From Alteromonadaceae bacterium Bs31 (GTDB taxonomy: Bacteria; Pseudomonadota; Gammaproteobacteria; Pseudomonadales; Cellvibrionaceae): a DNA stretch of 64,000 nucleotides. Shown here piece after piece: positions 9,947-18,132 of the stretch. Position numbers and translations under genes: made by a program. The stretch is from contig FXAI01000001.1 of NCBI GenBank assembly GCA_900177435.1, positions 683,361-747,360 on the forward strand, written 5' to 3'. The notes under the pieces were generated by a model that saw nothing but the letters and a program-made list of their open reading frames with translations, ran no database searches and was not told the origin of the DNA. Every line of letters starts with the position of its first letter. Position 1 is the first letter of the stretch.

Positions 9947-10177
9947 CTAGGCTGAATCGCTTTGTTTATCGCGTTCAGGGGTGCTTGTGCTGGTTATAAC
10001 TTTTTGCATATAAGAATAGTAGTCGTCGCTAAGAGATTTGTTAGTATCCCTTCTATCTTTGGATTTACGCCGTTTCCTGTGGTAAAGATCCATTGGGATA
10101 TTGCTACAAGGGTCGGCGTCCAGTCGGCGATCATCTCCCTTGCGTCTATCAACGAAAACTAATTTATGCGTTTGCAT
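9947..10177 (-). CDS. Small basic protein with DRR repeats, function unknown
   Basis: A hydrophilic protein of about 76 residues with two clusters of the form DRRKGDDRR and RRKSKDRR separated by about 18 residues. It has no signal peptide or membrane segment. I know short gammaproteobacterial proteins with such arginine-rich DRR motifs but no assigned function. ATG at 10177 is the likely start; a TTG at 10189 would add four residues. It is transcribed divergently from bolA across a 300-bp gap, and the CheY-like gene lies downstream on the same strand. The motif and charge bias argue for a real gene. Confidence 0.65.
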   Translation of the reverse strand: MQTHKLVFVDRRKGDDRRLDADPCSNIPMDLYHRKRRKSKDRRDTNKSLSDDYYSYMQKVITSTSTPERDKQSDSA

Positions 10178-10477
10178 CAGGTCTCTCAAATTTACTACTC
10201 AATTACACGTGATACCATAGCCGCCAGTTACTCTCGCAGCTCAATATCAGCATAGCCTCAATAGGGCGAGTTCGCAGTGTGATTGTAGAAAATTTGCGTC
10301 AAAACATGTAAAGGATTGTAATGACACTTTCCGAGGTATTTTCCCGTCGATATAGCGAGCCTGTTGCAAAAATGGCAGTCAGTGGTTCAACAGTCGGCCA
10401 CTAAGAATCGCCGCCCAGTAAGGACAGTAGCTTAGAATTAAGATGACAACTTTCACACCAAAGCCCACGTTTAGCCT

Positions 10478-10798
10478 ATGAATACTGCACACCTCGCCAT
10501 ACAGACAACTCTGCAAGAATCTCTCGAGCCCAGCTATCTGGAGCTGCTGAATGAGAGCCATATGCATGCTGTCCCGGAAAATTCTGAAACGCACTTTAAG
10601 CTAACCCTAGTATCGGATAAATTCGAAGGTCTAGCGCCTGTGAAGCGCCATCAGATGATCTACGCGCTGCTGGAAACTCAGATGTCAAACGGGGTTCATG
10701 CGCTTGCTCTGCACCTGTATACCCCAGCCCAGTGGGCGAAAAGGCAGGAAAGCTCTCCTGAGTCGCCACAATGCATGGGTGGCTCGAAGGCTCAGTAA
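10478..10798 (+). CDS. bolA: BolA family protein
   Basis: BolA proteins bind [2Fe-2S] clusters together with monothiol glutaredoxins, and E. coli BolA also acts as a transcription regulator linked to cell shape and stress. The 106-residue sequence has the class II KH-like fold features: the LEPSYLELLNESHMH strand-helix with a histidine, the THFKLTLVSDKFEG segment, and the terminal VHALALHLYTPAQW motif, which carries the invariant C-terminal histidine. A polar tail follows. ATG at 10478 lacks a strong Shine-Dalgarno. It is followed by a 23-bp tandem repeat and trhO, possibly in one transcript. Confidence 0.9.
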   Translation: MNTAHLAIQTTLQESLEPSYLELLNESHMHAVPENSETHFKLTLVSDKFEGLAPVKRHQMIYALLETQMSNGVHALALHLYTPAQWAKRQESSPESPQCMGGSKAQ

Positions 10799-10810
10799 AG
10801 GGGCTTCCGC

Positions 10811-10856
10811 GCCAGCTTCCCATTAGTTCATTAGCCAGCTTTCCATTAGTTCATTA
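10811..10856. repeat. 23-bp tandem duplication in the bolA-trhO spacer
   Basis: Two consecutive copies of a 23-mer beginning GCCAGCTT and ending TTCATTA differ at a single base (10811-10833 and 10834-10856). They fill most of the 74-bp spacer ahead of trhO. This looks like a recent slippage duplication; I see no function. Confidence 0.85.
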
Positions 10857-10872
10857 GATAGATACCCGATTT

Positions 10873-11808
10873 ATGACTCAAACCGTTATTGCTGCACTCT
10901 ATAAATTTGTTCGCTTTCCCAATTATCGAGAGTTGCGGGATCCGCTGCTGAATTTTTGCCTTGAGCAAGGTGTAAAAGGGACTTTGCTGCTCGCAGAGGA
11001 AGGTATTAATGGCACTGTTGCGGGTTCCAGGCAGGGTATTGATAAGCTGCTGGCCTACTTAAAAGGCGTAGAGGGCTTATCTGATATCGAGCACAAGGAA
11101 TCTTTTGAAGAGGGCATGCCTTTCTATCGAATGAAAGTTAAGTTGAAGAAAGAAATCGTCACAATGGGGGTGCAAGGCATCGATCCCTTGAATGTAGTGG
11201 GTACGTATGTAGAGCCTTCCGATTGGAATGCTTTAATCAGTGACCCCGAGGTCACAGTGATTGATACTCGCAACAATTACGAGTACGAAATTGGTACCTT
11301 CAGCGGCGCCATCAATCCCGAAACTGACTCCTTTCGCGAGCTCCCAGACTACGTGGAAAAGAACCTATCTCCTGTGAAAAACAAGAAAGTTGCCATGTTT
11401 TGTACTGGTGGGATTCGTTGTGAGAAATCCACAGCGTATATGAAGGAACAGGGTTTCGAAGAGGTATACCACCTGAAAGGGGGCATCCTTAAATATCTAG
11501 AAGACGTTTCAGCCGAGAATAGTTTGTGGCAAGGGGAGTGCTTTGTTTTTGATAATAGGGTCTCTGTAAACCATCAATTGGAAAAAGGTATTTATGACCT
11601 TTGTCATGGCTGCAGGCACCCCATATCCGACCAAGATAAGCGCTCCGAGCAGTTTGTGGAGGGTGTTACATGCCCGAATTGCTACGAGAGCCTTACTGAA
11701 GAGCAGCGAGCACGCTTTACTGAGCGGCAAAAGCAAATACAACTAGCGAAACAACGCGGGCAAGAGCACTTGGGGGCTCTGCCACCAAAGCGCCAGCAGG
11801 AGAAGTAG
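10873..11808 (+). CDS. trhO: tRNA uridine(34) hydroxylase TrhO (rhodanese domain)
   Basis: TrhO (formerly YceA) hydroxylates wobble uridine 34 on the way to 5-carboxymethoxyuridine or 5-methoxyuridine. The N-terminal domain (about 1-95) has [15 protein letters not shown] and [13 protein letters not shown]. The rhodanese domain (about 115-225) carries the [13 protein letters not shown] segment and the [10 protein letters not shown] loop, whose first cysteine is C177. The C-terminal part holds CHGC and CPNC pairs (about 243-275) that look like a small zinc site. 311 residues is normal. Cytoplasmic. Confidence 0.94.
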   Translation: MTQTVIAALYKFVRFPNYRELRDPLLNFCLEQGVKGTLLLAEEGINGTVAGSRQGIDKLLAYLKGVEGLSDIEHKESFEEGMPFYRMKVKLKKEIVTMGVQGIDPLNVVGTYVEPSDWNALISDPEVTVIDTRNNYEYEIGTFSGAINPETDSFRELPDYVEKNLSPVKNKKVAMFCTGGIRCEKSTAYMKEQGFEEVYHLKGGILKYLEDVSAENSLWQGECFVFDNRVSVNHQLEKGIYDLCHGCRHPISDQDKRSEQFVEGVTCPNCYESLTEEQRARFTERQKQIQLAKQRGQEHLGALPPKRQQEK

Positions 11809-11843
11809 TTGATCGCAGGAATGGCGCAGCACTTGAAAAACAA

Positions 11844-11858
11844 GACGACCGGTCATAT
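11844..11858. promoter_or_regulatory. Candidate TetR operator upstream of the tetR gene
   Basis: GACGACCGGTCATAT contains the palindrome GACCGGTC centred at 11850/11851, 17 bp before the ATG of the TetR gene. The same motif, AAG(A/C)CGAC(C/T)GGTC(A/G)TAT, occurs twice more before the LpxR-like gene. The position implies autoregulation. Confidence 0.65.
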
Positions 11859-11867
11859 GATACTCCC

Positions 11868-12449
11868 ATGAGTAAACGTGAAGAGAAAAAACAAGCAATA
11901 CTTTTGTCCGGCTTGGAAGTGATGCGGCAGCGAGGCTATAACGGCACCTCGGTAAAAGATATTGTCGATGCAGCGAAGGTACCAAAAGGCTCCTTTTACA
12001 ACTACTTCGACAGCAAAGAAGATTTTGTATTGGAAGCCATTGAGTACACATCGTGCCAGAGTTACCAGGCCACAGAAGCGATGTTGGCGGATAAGTCTAT
12101 TTCCGCCCTAGAAAGGCTTAAGGAGTTCTTCTCATCAGGCGCTGATTTTTTGTGCACTGAAGAGTTCAGGGGTGGTTGTTTTATTGGCACTATGTGTCAG
12201 GAAATGAGTGACACCAGTGAAGCTGTGCGTGTGAAGCTAAATTCAGTACTAGGAAGGCAGATCAAAGTGATTTCCAGAGTTTTGCAGGATGGGCATCTTG
12301 ATGGAAGCATCAAACAGGGGCTGGAGCCCGCCATCACTGCTGAATTTATTTTTAATGCGTGGGAGGGCACCATCATGGCTTGTAAAGCCATGCGTTCAAG
12401 GGTGCCGCTAGATTCTTTTCTTAAGACTTTACCTGTGCTGTTGGCCTAA
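11868..12449 (+). CDS. TetR/AcrR family transcriptional regulator
   Basis: Residues 1-60 form the TetR helix-turn-helix domain: helix 1 EEKKQAILLSGLEVM, then GYNGTSVKDIVDAAKVPKGSFYNYFDSKEDFV, the classical recognition region. The C-terminal domain (61-193) resembles the NemR/AcuR-like ligand-binding type, with an EFRGGCFIGTMCQE segment containing two cysteines that might sense electrophiles; that role is a guess. A candidate operator overlaps its own promoter and two more lie before the gene 250 bp downstream, so it probably represses both itself and the LpxR-like gene, perhaps also the molybdenum hydroxylase genes beyond. Confidence 0.9.
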   Translation: MSKREEKKQAILLSGLEVMRQRGYNGTSVKDIVDAAKVPKGSFYNYFDSKEDFVLEAIEYTSCQSYQATEAMLADKSISALERLKEFFSSGADFLCTEEFRGGCFIGTMCQEMSDTSEAVRVKLNSVLGRQIKVISRVLQDGHLDGSIKQGLEPAITAEFIFNAWEGTIMACKAMRSRVPLDSFLKTLPVLLA

Positions 12450-12637
12450 CGCTTAGCTAAACGCTATGCGATAGCTTTGCAAGGTGGCTGCGCATCATCA
12501 CCAAATTTTGAATCAACATTTGTTCTACTAGCACTATTGAGCCGCTAGGACTTCTGGCGATTCCTCATCCCTTTCTGGGAAAAAAAACATTCTAATAATT
12601 ACAGGCTAAGCCAAAGAGGTGTTGAACTGCAACTAAC

Positions 12638-12683
12638 CAAGACGACTGGTCATATATTGAATTAAGCCGACCGGTCGTATTAT
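12638..12683. promoter_or_regulatory. Two candidate TetR operators before the LpxR-like gene
   Basis: Palindromic cores GACTGGTC (12644-12651) and GACCGGTC (12669-12676) lie exactly 25 bp apart centre to centre, in the contexts AAGACGACTGGTCATAT and AAGCCGACCGGTCGTAT. A TATTAT box at 12678 overlaps the second site, so a bound repressor would block the promoter. These match the site in front of the TetR gene. Confidence 0.68.
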
Positions 12684-12698
12684 TCGGGGGTATCTACG

Positions 12699-13820
12699 AT
12701 GTATAGAAAAATTGAAAGAAAACTACAGGCACAACGACATCCAGCATGGTTCCGGCCTCTGATGTTGTTAGTGGTCCTTGGGCAAATCACCTGGGTGGCA
12801 GCGGACGAGAATCATGGGCAGGTTTCAATGGCGGATGAGCGCTACCAGAAACTGGACATGCGCGTTCCAGCACCCGCGGTAGATGGTGCCCGTTGGTATT
12901 TATCCTTCGATAATGACTTGCTGTCGCCGAAAAATCGAGATCAGGATTACACCTACGGTATTAATCTTGGCTATGCCTCTCCGGAGGTTACTTCGTGGTG
13001 GCCAAACGAAGCCTTAATTAGTTTGGACAAACTTTTAGGCCTCTCCTCCAAGAACCTGCGAGGTAGTGCCTTGGAGGCAGGTCTGTATGGTTTTACGCCG
13101 TCGAACGTTGAGTCCAGCGAGCCGAACAAACTTGACCGGCCCTACTCGAGCCTGGTGTATGTGGCAACAAGTGCGGAGCGTATGAACTGGGAAAAGCAGG
13201 TCGTATTGCGCAGCCAGTTTACCTTGGGGGCTTTGGGCCTGGATGCTGTTGGTGATGTGCAGAACCTAACACACCGCTTTACCGGTGGGCACGAAGCTAA
13301 AGGGTGGCACAATCAAATTTCCAATGGCGGCGAACCCACTTTTCGCTATAGCGTGGCGAGAATGAAGTTGCTGGAGACAGCGCTACCCAGGCTAGAGTTA
13401 AAACATACTGCTGCTGCCTCCGTAGGTTACATTACTGAAGCCAGTTGGAGCATTAGCGCGCGCGTCGGCAAAATCGCAACGCCTTGGCATAGCTTTAAAC
13501 CTGAATCCAAAAATTATGCAGAATCTCAAGGCGCTAAGCGAGGGCGGTCACCCGAAAGCTATTTTTGGATTGGCAGTGCAATAAAACTACGTGCTTACAA
13601 CGCTTTCTTACAAGGGCAATTTCGTGAAAGTGCAGTGACATACTCTCACGACGAACTACGCCCGGTTGTTGTGGAGGCTTGGGTGGGATATGCCCACGAG
13701 TTCCCCAATGGCTATCACTTGAACTATGGTCTGCGTGGTCATACCTCTGAAATAAAAGAAGGAGAAGGGGATCGGGACGTGATCTGGGGCGGAGTAATGA
13801 TTGGAAGGCGAATACTGTAA
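12699..13820 (+). CDS. LpxR-family (DUF2219) outer-membrane protein
   Basis: The LpxR family includes the lipid A 3'-O-deacylase of Salmonella, an outer-membrane beta barrel that trims lipid A. After a long N-terminus with a hydrophobic signal (about residues 18-35), the mature part begins with the family hallmark RWYLSFDNDLLSPKNRDQDYTYG; the Asn-Asp pair corresponds to catalytic residues in LpxR. Alternating hydrophobic strands run to a C-terminal aromatic/hydrophobic strand ending GGVMIGRRIL. 373 residues is typical for the family. Deacylase activity here is inference. Two TetR-type operators precede it, which suggests inducible envelope remodelling. Confidence 0.82.
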   Translation: MYRKIERKLQAQRHPAWFRPLMLLVVLGQITWVAADENHGQVSMADERYQKLDMRVPAPAVDGARWYLSFDNDLLSPKNRDQDYTYGINLGYASPEVTSWWPNEALISLDKLLGLSSKNLRGSALEAGLYGFTPSNVESSEPNKLDRPYSSLVYVATSAERMNWEKQVVLRSQFTLGALGLDAVGDVQNLTHRFTGGHEAKGWHNQISNGGEPTFRYSVARMKLLETALPRLELKHTAAASVGYITEASWSISARVGKIATPWHSFKPESKNYAESQGAKRGRSPESYFWIGSAIKLRAYNAFLQGQFRESAVTYSHDELRPVVVEAWVGYAHEFPNGYHLNYGLRGHTSEIKEGEGDRDVIWGGVMIGRRIL

Positions 13821-13833
13821 CAGGCTCTAATAG

Positions 13834-13868
13834 AGGCGCGTTTTGGCATAAAAACAATTAGCGCGCCT
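13834..13868 (+). terminator. Possible terminator after the LpxR-like gene
   Basis: AGGCGCG (13834-13840) pairs with CGCGCCT (13862-13868) across a 21-nt loop and is followed by TGTTT. The loop is long and the T-run short, so termination may be partial, and readthrough into the molybdenum hydroxylase genes is possible. Confidence 0.4.
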
Positions 13869-13947
13869 TGTTTACATTTTCTTCACGCAGCTACCTCAAG
13901 AATAGGCCCGATTGATGCCCTTATACCAACAATAATCGGAGCGCTTA

Positions 13948-14406
13948 ATGATCAAGCTAAAGGTGAATGACCAGCAAAAAGTTTTTCGGGGCGATCCGGA
14001 TCAACCGCTATTGTGGTTTCTACGTGAAGAACTCTCCCTTACCGGCAGTAAGTACGCTTGTGGCATTGGGGCATGTGGTGCCTGCACTGTGCATTTTAAC
14101 GGTGTGCCTGTTAGATCCTGCAGCATGCCGATGTCGGCCATGAGTGGAGCTGAAATTCGCACTATCGAAGGCTTGGCTTCTCCGGTAGCCAAGCAGGTTC
14201 AAATGTCTTGGCAGGAAATGGATGTTGTACAGTGCGGTTACTGCCAGTCGGGGCAAATAATGTCAGCCGTTGCCTTGCTAGAGCGAAATACAAAGCCTAG
14301 CAGCAAGGAAATCGACGAGGCTATGGATGGCAATATTTGCCGCTGTGCTACCTACCAGCGCATTCGAGCCGCTATTGAAGACTCGTCTGACAAATTAGGA
14401 GCTTGA
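13948..14406 (+). CDS. [2Fe-2S] subunit of a molybdenum hydroxylase (IorA-like)
   Basis: Small electron-transfer subunit of a xanthine-oxidase-family enzyme. The plant-type ferredoxin domain carries CGIGACGACTVH and a further cysteine in VRSC. The C-terminal four-helix domain carries CGYCQSG and ICRCATY, which bind the second cluster. At 152 residues it matches the alpha subunit of isoquinoline 1-oxidoreductase and related two-subunit enzymes, which lack a separate FAD subunit. The partner subunit starts 2 bp after its stop. The substrate cannot be told from sequence; aldehydes and N-heterocycles are both common in the family. Confidence 0.92.
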   Translation: MIKLKVNDQQKVFRGDPDQPLLWFLREELSLTGSKYACGIGACGACTVHFNGVPVRSCSMPMSAMSGAEIRTIEGLASPVAKQVQMSWQEMDVVQCGYCQSGQIMSAVALLERNTKPSSKEIDEAMDGNICRCATYQRIRAAIEDSSDKLGA

Positions 14407-14407
14407 T

Positions 14408-16600
14408 ATGGATATGCCTCTTAAATTGTTTAATAGCGCGAACGAATCCAGCCTAGAAAATCAATCCCGCAGACAGTTCATAAAAGCATGTGCTGCTAGT
14501 GGGGCGCTTATCGTCGGAGCGGGCTATTTACCAATAACTTCTGCAGAACAATCCTCTCGAGGAAAGCATCGGGATGCATTGGTATTCAATGCCTTCGTAA
14601 AAATCACGCCGGATAACCGTGTAGTTGTGGTGATAAAACATCTTGATAAGGGGCAGGGCGTAACCACCGGCCTGGCCACAATTGTTGCAGAAGAGATGGA
14701 CGCTAACTGGAGCCAGGTTGGATGGGAGTTTGCTCCTGCTGATGCAACAAAATATAACAACCTTTTCTGGGGGCCTAACCAAGGTACTGGAGGTTCCACC
14801 GCAATAGCTAACTCCTGGCAGCAGTTGCGTAACGCCGGTGCAGCGGCACGGGCAATGTTTGTTAATGCAGCAGCAAAAAAGTGGGGGGTAGATTCGAGCG
14901 CAGTCACTGTTAGCGATGGGTTTGTTAAATCGTCTACACACCGGGCGAGCTTTGGCGAATTAATCGAACTGGCCTTAAAGGAGCAAGCGCCGGAGACGCC
15001 TACTTTAAAATCAGCTGGGCAATTTCGCTTAATTGGTAAAAAAATACCGCGTATCGATAGCCCGGAAAAAACCACTGGCCAAGCTACCTACACACAAGAT
15101 ATACAATTGGAAAATATGCTTACCGCCCTTGTGCTTTATCCGCCACAAGAAGGTGGAGTGCTGGTGAGTTTTGATGATAGTGCCGCAAAAAAAATAGACG
15201 GTTTTCATGCTGCATTTAAAATCCCCAAAGGCCTAGCAGTGCTTGCCACAAGCTTTTGGGCGGCAAAAAAAGCCAGGGATGCAGTTATCGCAAAATGGGA
15301 TTTAGCAAGCTGCGAAACTCGCAGTAGCGAAGAGCTCTTTAAAAATTACCGCAAAGTCGCCGAGAAGGCGGGTACCGCAGTAACGCAAAAAGGCGATGTA
15401 GAAAAAGAACTTGCTCACAGCAAGGCTGGCGAGCATATCGTAGAAGCTTTGTACCAGTTACCTTACCTCGCACATGCCACCATGGAGCCGATGAACTGCG
15501 TGGCACTGGTTGGCGACAGTAGCTGTGAACTTTGGTTTGGTAGCCAGTCACCTACTATGGACCAGCACGACGCATCCCAACTCTTGGGTATTGCTCCAGA
15601 GAAGGTGGTAATTAATACTCTTTTTGCCGGAGGTAGCTTTGGCAGACGAGCTTGTCCAAACGACTACGTGGTGGATGCGATAGCTATTGCCAGGCAAATT
15701 AAAAATCGCCCAGTAAAAATGGTGTGGACTCGTGAAGATGACATGCTTCGTGGCAAGTATAGGCCTATGGCCGTTCACAAAGTTCGGGCAAAAGTATCCA
15801 GCAAGGGGGGGATTTCTGCCTGGCATCATCATTCGGTTGCACAAGCCATTTTGAGAGGAACACCCTTAGAAGGGTTAATAAATGGGCCGGTGGAAGGAAC
15901 CCTCACAGAAGGAATTCACGATCTACCCTATAGCACCGCAAGCTTAAGAGTGGAGGGCACAGAGCTGCCGTCTACAACTTCCGGTTTGTGGTGGCGCTCG
16001 GTAGGACACTCAGGTAATGCCTTTGCGGTTGAGTGTTTTGTTGATCAACTAGCCCATGCGGTGGAGAAAGATCCTCTTGAGTTTCGTCGCGCTCTTTTAC
16101 AGGGGCAGAGCCGTTACTTAGGCGTATTAAATCTGCTTGCAGAAAAGGCTGACTGGTCGAAGCCCTTACCAAAAGGGCATGCCAAAGGCATAGCTGTGCA
16201 CAAAGCAATGGGCTCCTGGGTGGCCCAGCTTGCCGAAGTTTCCTTTGATAAGGAAAAGAACCTGCAGGTGGATCGAGTTGTGTGCGCCGTAGATTGTGGT
16301 ATTGCAATAAATCCGGATATTGTGAAGGCACAAATGGAAGGCAGTATTGGCTTTGCACTGGGTGCGGTTTTTGGTGAACAGGTCACTTTGGAAAAGGGTG
16401 TTGTAAACCAGAAAAATTTTGATGCCTATACGCCACTGCGGTTTAGTCAGATGCCCAAAGTAGAGGTGCACATCGTTCCTTCCGCAGAGCCTCCAACGGG
16501 CGTTGGAGAACCTGGAGTGCCCCCGCTCACGCCTGCAGTGGCCAATGCTGTGTTTGCGTTAACGGGTAAGCCTGTTTACTCGCTACCTATTGAGTTATAG
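14408..16600 (+). CDS. Molybdopterin-binding subunit of a xanthine dehydrogenase family enzyme (IorB-like)
   Basis: Large catalytic subunit holding the Mo-molybdopterin cytosine dinucleotide cofactor. A Tat signal SRRQFIKACAASGALIVGAG (about residues 20-39) indicates export of the folded heterodimer to the periplasm or its outer face. GGSFGRRACPNDYV and the GVGEPGVPPLTPAVA motif near the C-terminus (its Glu is the family's active-site base) are present. 730 residues matches the IorB/periplasmic aldehyde dehydrogenase class. It is translationally coupled to the 2Fe-2S subunit, and the XdhC maturation gene follows 4 bp downstream. Confidence 0.92.
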   Translation: MDMPLKLFNSANESSLENQSRRQFIKACAASGALIVGAGYLPITSAEQSSRGKHRDALVFNAFVKITPDNRVVVVIKHLDKGQGVTTGLATIVAEEMDANWSQVGWEFAPADATKYNNLFWGPNQGTGGSTAIANSWQQLRNAGAAARAMFVNAAAKKWGVDSSAVTVSDGFVKSSTHRASFGELIELALKEQAPETPTLKSAGQFRLIGKKIPRIDSPEKTTGQATYTQDIQLENMLTALVLYPPQEGGVLVSFDDSAAKKIDGFHAAFKIPKGLAVLATSFWAAKKARDAVIAKWDLASCETRSSEELFKNYRKVAEKAGTAVTQKGDVEKELAHSKAGEHIVEALYQLPYLAHATMEPMNCVALVGDSSCELWFGSQSPTMDQHDASQLLGIAPEKVVINTLFAGGSFGRRACPNDYVVDAIAIARQIKNRPVKMVWTREDDMLRGKYRPMAVHKVRAKVSSKGGISAWHHHSVAQAILRGTPLEGLINGPVEGTLTEGIHDLPYSTASLRVEGTELPSTTSGLWWRSVGHSGNAFAVECFVDQLAHAVEKDPLEFRRALLQGQSRYLGVLNLLAEKADWSKPLPKGHAKGIAVHKAMGSWVAQLAEVSFDKEKNLQVDRVVCAVDCGIAINPDIVKAQMEGSIGFALGAVFGEQVTLEKGVVNQKNFDAYTPLRFSQMPKVEVHIVPSAEPPTGVGEPGVPPLTPAVANAVFALTGKPVYSLPIEL

Positions 16601-16604
16601 ATGT

Positions 16605-17546
16605 ATGTTAAAACTCGCGTGTGAGCATGTTATCCAGGCCTTGTGTGAGAACTTGCAGCGTTCAACACGGGTGTATTTGTGCACGGTAATTAGTACCTGG
16701 GGAAGTTCGCCGCGCCCACCCGGAGCGATGATGGTGTGGAGCGAAAGTGGTATCGCGGGCTCAATCTCTGGCGGCTGCGTGGAAGATGATTTATTTGAGC
16801 GTTTTGTTGCTGGAGAATTTGAAAATAAAACGCCCTGCCTTATTCGTTACGGCGATGGTAGCGAAACGCGAAAAAAAGTTAAATTGCCATGCGGAGGAAT
16901 AATGCAGGTGCTGGTGGAAAGCATGCCTGCAGATTCGCTAGGGCAATGGCAAAATATATTAAAGCAAATCAGCCAGAGACAAGGGCTAAGCAGAACGGTA
17001 AATCTAGTTTCCGGTGATTGGACTGTTGACCTTTCCGGGCCTGTGTTACTGGAAAAAAACCAGCAGCAATTGGTTTACTACATCGGGCCTGCGAGAAAGT
17101 TGCTAATTGTCGGAGCAAATCAAATTAGCTATTACCTGGCAAACTATGCAAGCACCTTAGATTTCGAGGTTACCATTTGTGATCCCAGTGAAAAGGTTTC
17201 TGCGCAACTTAAAAATGCTGGTTTTGAATTTATAGCACGGTACCCAGATGGGATAATTGATCAGCGTTTTTCTGATGCAAATTCAGCGGTGGTGGCTGTT
17301 TCTCATGACCCTCGCCTGGACGATATGGCCTTGCTGGAGGCCTTGCCATCACAAGCCTTCTATGTGGGGGCGATGGGCTCCAAAAGAACATCTGCGGCGC
17401 GTATGGACAGGTTGCACTTATTGGATTTGCCCGAGAAAGCCCTGTCTCGCCTGCACGCACCTATTGGCCTTTCTATTGGAAGTAAAACTCCCTCTGAAAT
17501 CGCCATTAGTATCGCAGCCCACCTCGTTGAGCAATATGCGACCTAG
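16605..17546 (+). CDS. XdhC/CoxI family maturation factor
   Basis: XdhC proteins bind molybdenum cofactor, protect it, help sulfurate it, and load it into xanthine-dehydrogenase-type enzymes. The N-terminal XdhC domain shows VISTWGSSPRPPGAMM and GSISGGCVEDDL. The C-terminal Rossmann domain has the LLIVGANQISYYLANYA nucleotide motif and the MGSKRTSAARMDRL and IGLSIGSKTPSEIAISI motifs. I place the start at ATG 16605, 4 bp after the catalytic subunit stop; a TTG at 16590 would overlap that gene. It overlaps the next gene by 11 bp, so the four molybdenum genes form one operon. Confidence 0.9.
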   Translation: MLKLACEHVIQALCENLQRSTRVYLCTVISTWGSSPRPPGAMMVWSESGIAGSISGGCVEDDLFERFVAGEFENKTPCLIRYGDGSETRKKVKLPCGGIMQVLVESMPADSLGQWQNILKQISQRQGLSRTVNLVSGDWTVDLSGPVLLEKNQQQLVYYIGPARKLLIVGANQISYYLANYASTLDFEVTICDPSEKVSAQLKNAGFEFIARYPDGIIDQRFSDANSAVVAVSHDPRLDDMALLEALPSQAFYVGAMGSKRTSAARMDRLHLLDLPEKALSRLHAPIGLSIGSKTPSEIAISIAAHLVEQYAT

Positions 17547-18132
17547 CGGCAAGACAAAGACTCCTGGCTTCCTGGTGCTTGCTGCGGGCGAGTCTGTGCG
17601 CTTTGGCGAACCCTGTAAATTACTGTCTAAACTACCCAATGGTTCTTCCCTCATAGACAATACGCTTGCTGCATTATCTGCGGTAAATAATAAAATATGT
17701 GTAGTGCTTTCGGAAACGTCGCCGCTTAAAAAGCGTGTTGCTGAGCTTCCTTTTGACTATACCGTTTACCCCGGCAAGTCACCCGGCTTGGGTGACTCAC
17801 TTGCCTGGGGGGTAAGGGCAACCGAGGCTTGGGGCGGCTGGATTATTTGCTTGGCGGATATGCCTTGGATTGACTCCAAGGCATATCGTGCAGTATTTGA
17901 CTTGGCCTGTAAGCAAAACAACATTATTGCGCCCACTTTTAATGGTCAGCGTGGCCATCCCGTATTCTTCCCGCCAAAATTTAGAGAACAACTGGCAGCC
18001 TTGAGGGGGGATAGTGGTGCCAATAGCATTATAAAGTCTCATGCTAGTGAACTACTTACACTGGAAAGTGCTTGTGAGGGAGTACTGATGGATGTTGATG
18101 TGCCTGTAGATCTGCATTCGAGTATCAAATAA
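17536..18132 (+). CDS. MobA-like nucleotidyltransferase (molybdenum cofactor cytidylyltransferase type)
   Basis: A 198-residue NTP transferase-fold protein opening with FLVLAAGESVRFGEPCKLL, the nucleotide-binding signature of the MobA/MocA group, followed by CLADMPW for the metal-binding Asp and GQRGHPVFF. MocA makes molybdopterin cytosine dinucleotide, the cofactor form used by xanthine-oxidase-family enzymes. Its position after xdhC and the catalytic subunits fits that role exactly. ATG at 17536 overlaps the xdhC end. A longer open frame back to 17257 is just the shadow of xdhC. Its 3' end overlaps the convergent neighbour by 8 bp. Confidence 0.86.
   Translation: MRPSGKTKTPGFLVLAAGESVRFGEPCKLLSKLPNGSSLIDNTLAALSAVNNKICVVLSETSPLKKRVAELPFDYTVYPGKSPGLGDSLAWGVRATEAWGGWIICLADMPWIDSKAYRAVFDLACKQNNIIAPTFNGQRGHPVFFPPKFREQLAALRGDSGANSIIKSHASELLTLESACEGVLMDVDVPVDLHSSIK

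Noticed and set aside
14524-15075. 183-codon open frame antisense to the molybdopterin subunit
   Set aside because: Shadow of a well-conserved gene, no ribosome site and no homology pattern.
17257-18132. A long fusion of an N-terminal extension to the MobA-like protein
   Set aside because: The first 93 codons overlap xdhC in another frame; ATG at 17536 gives a normal-length MobA-like protein beginning at the nucleotide-binding motif.
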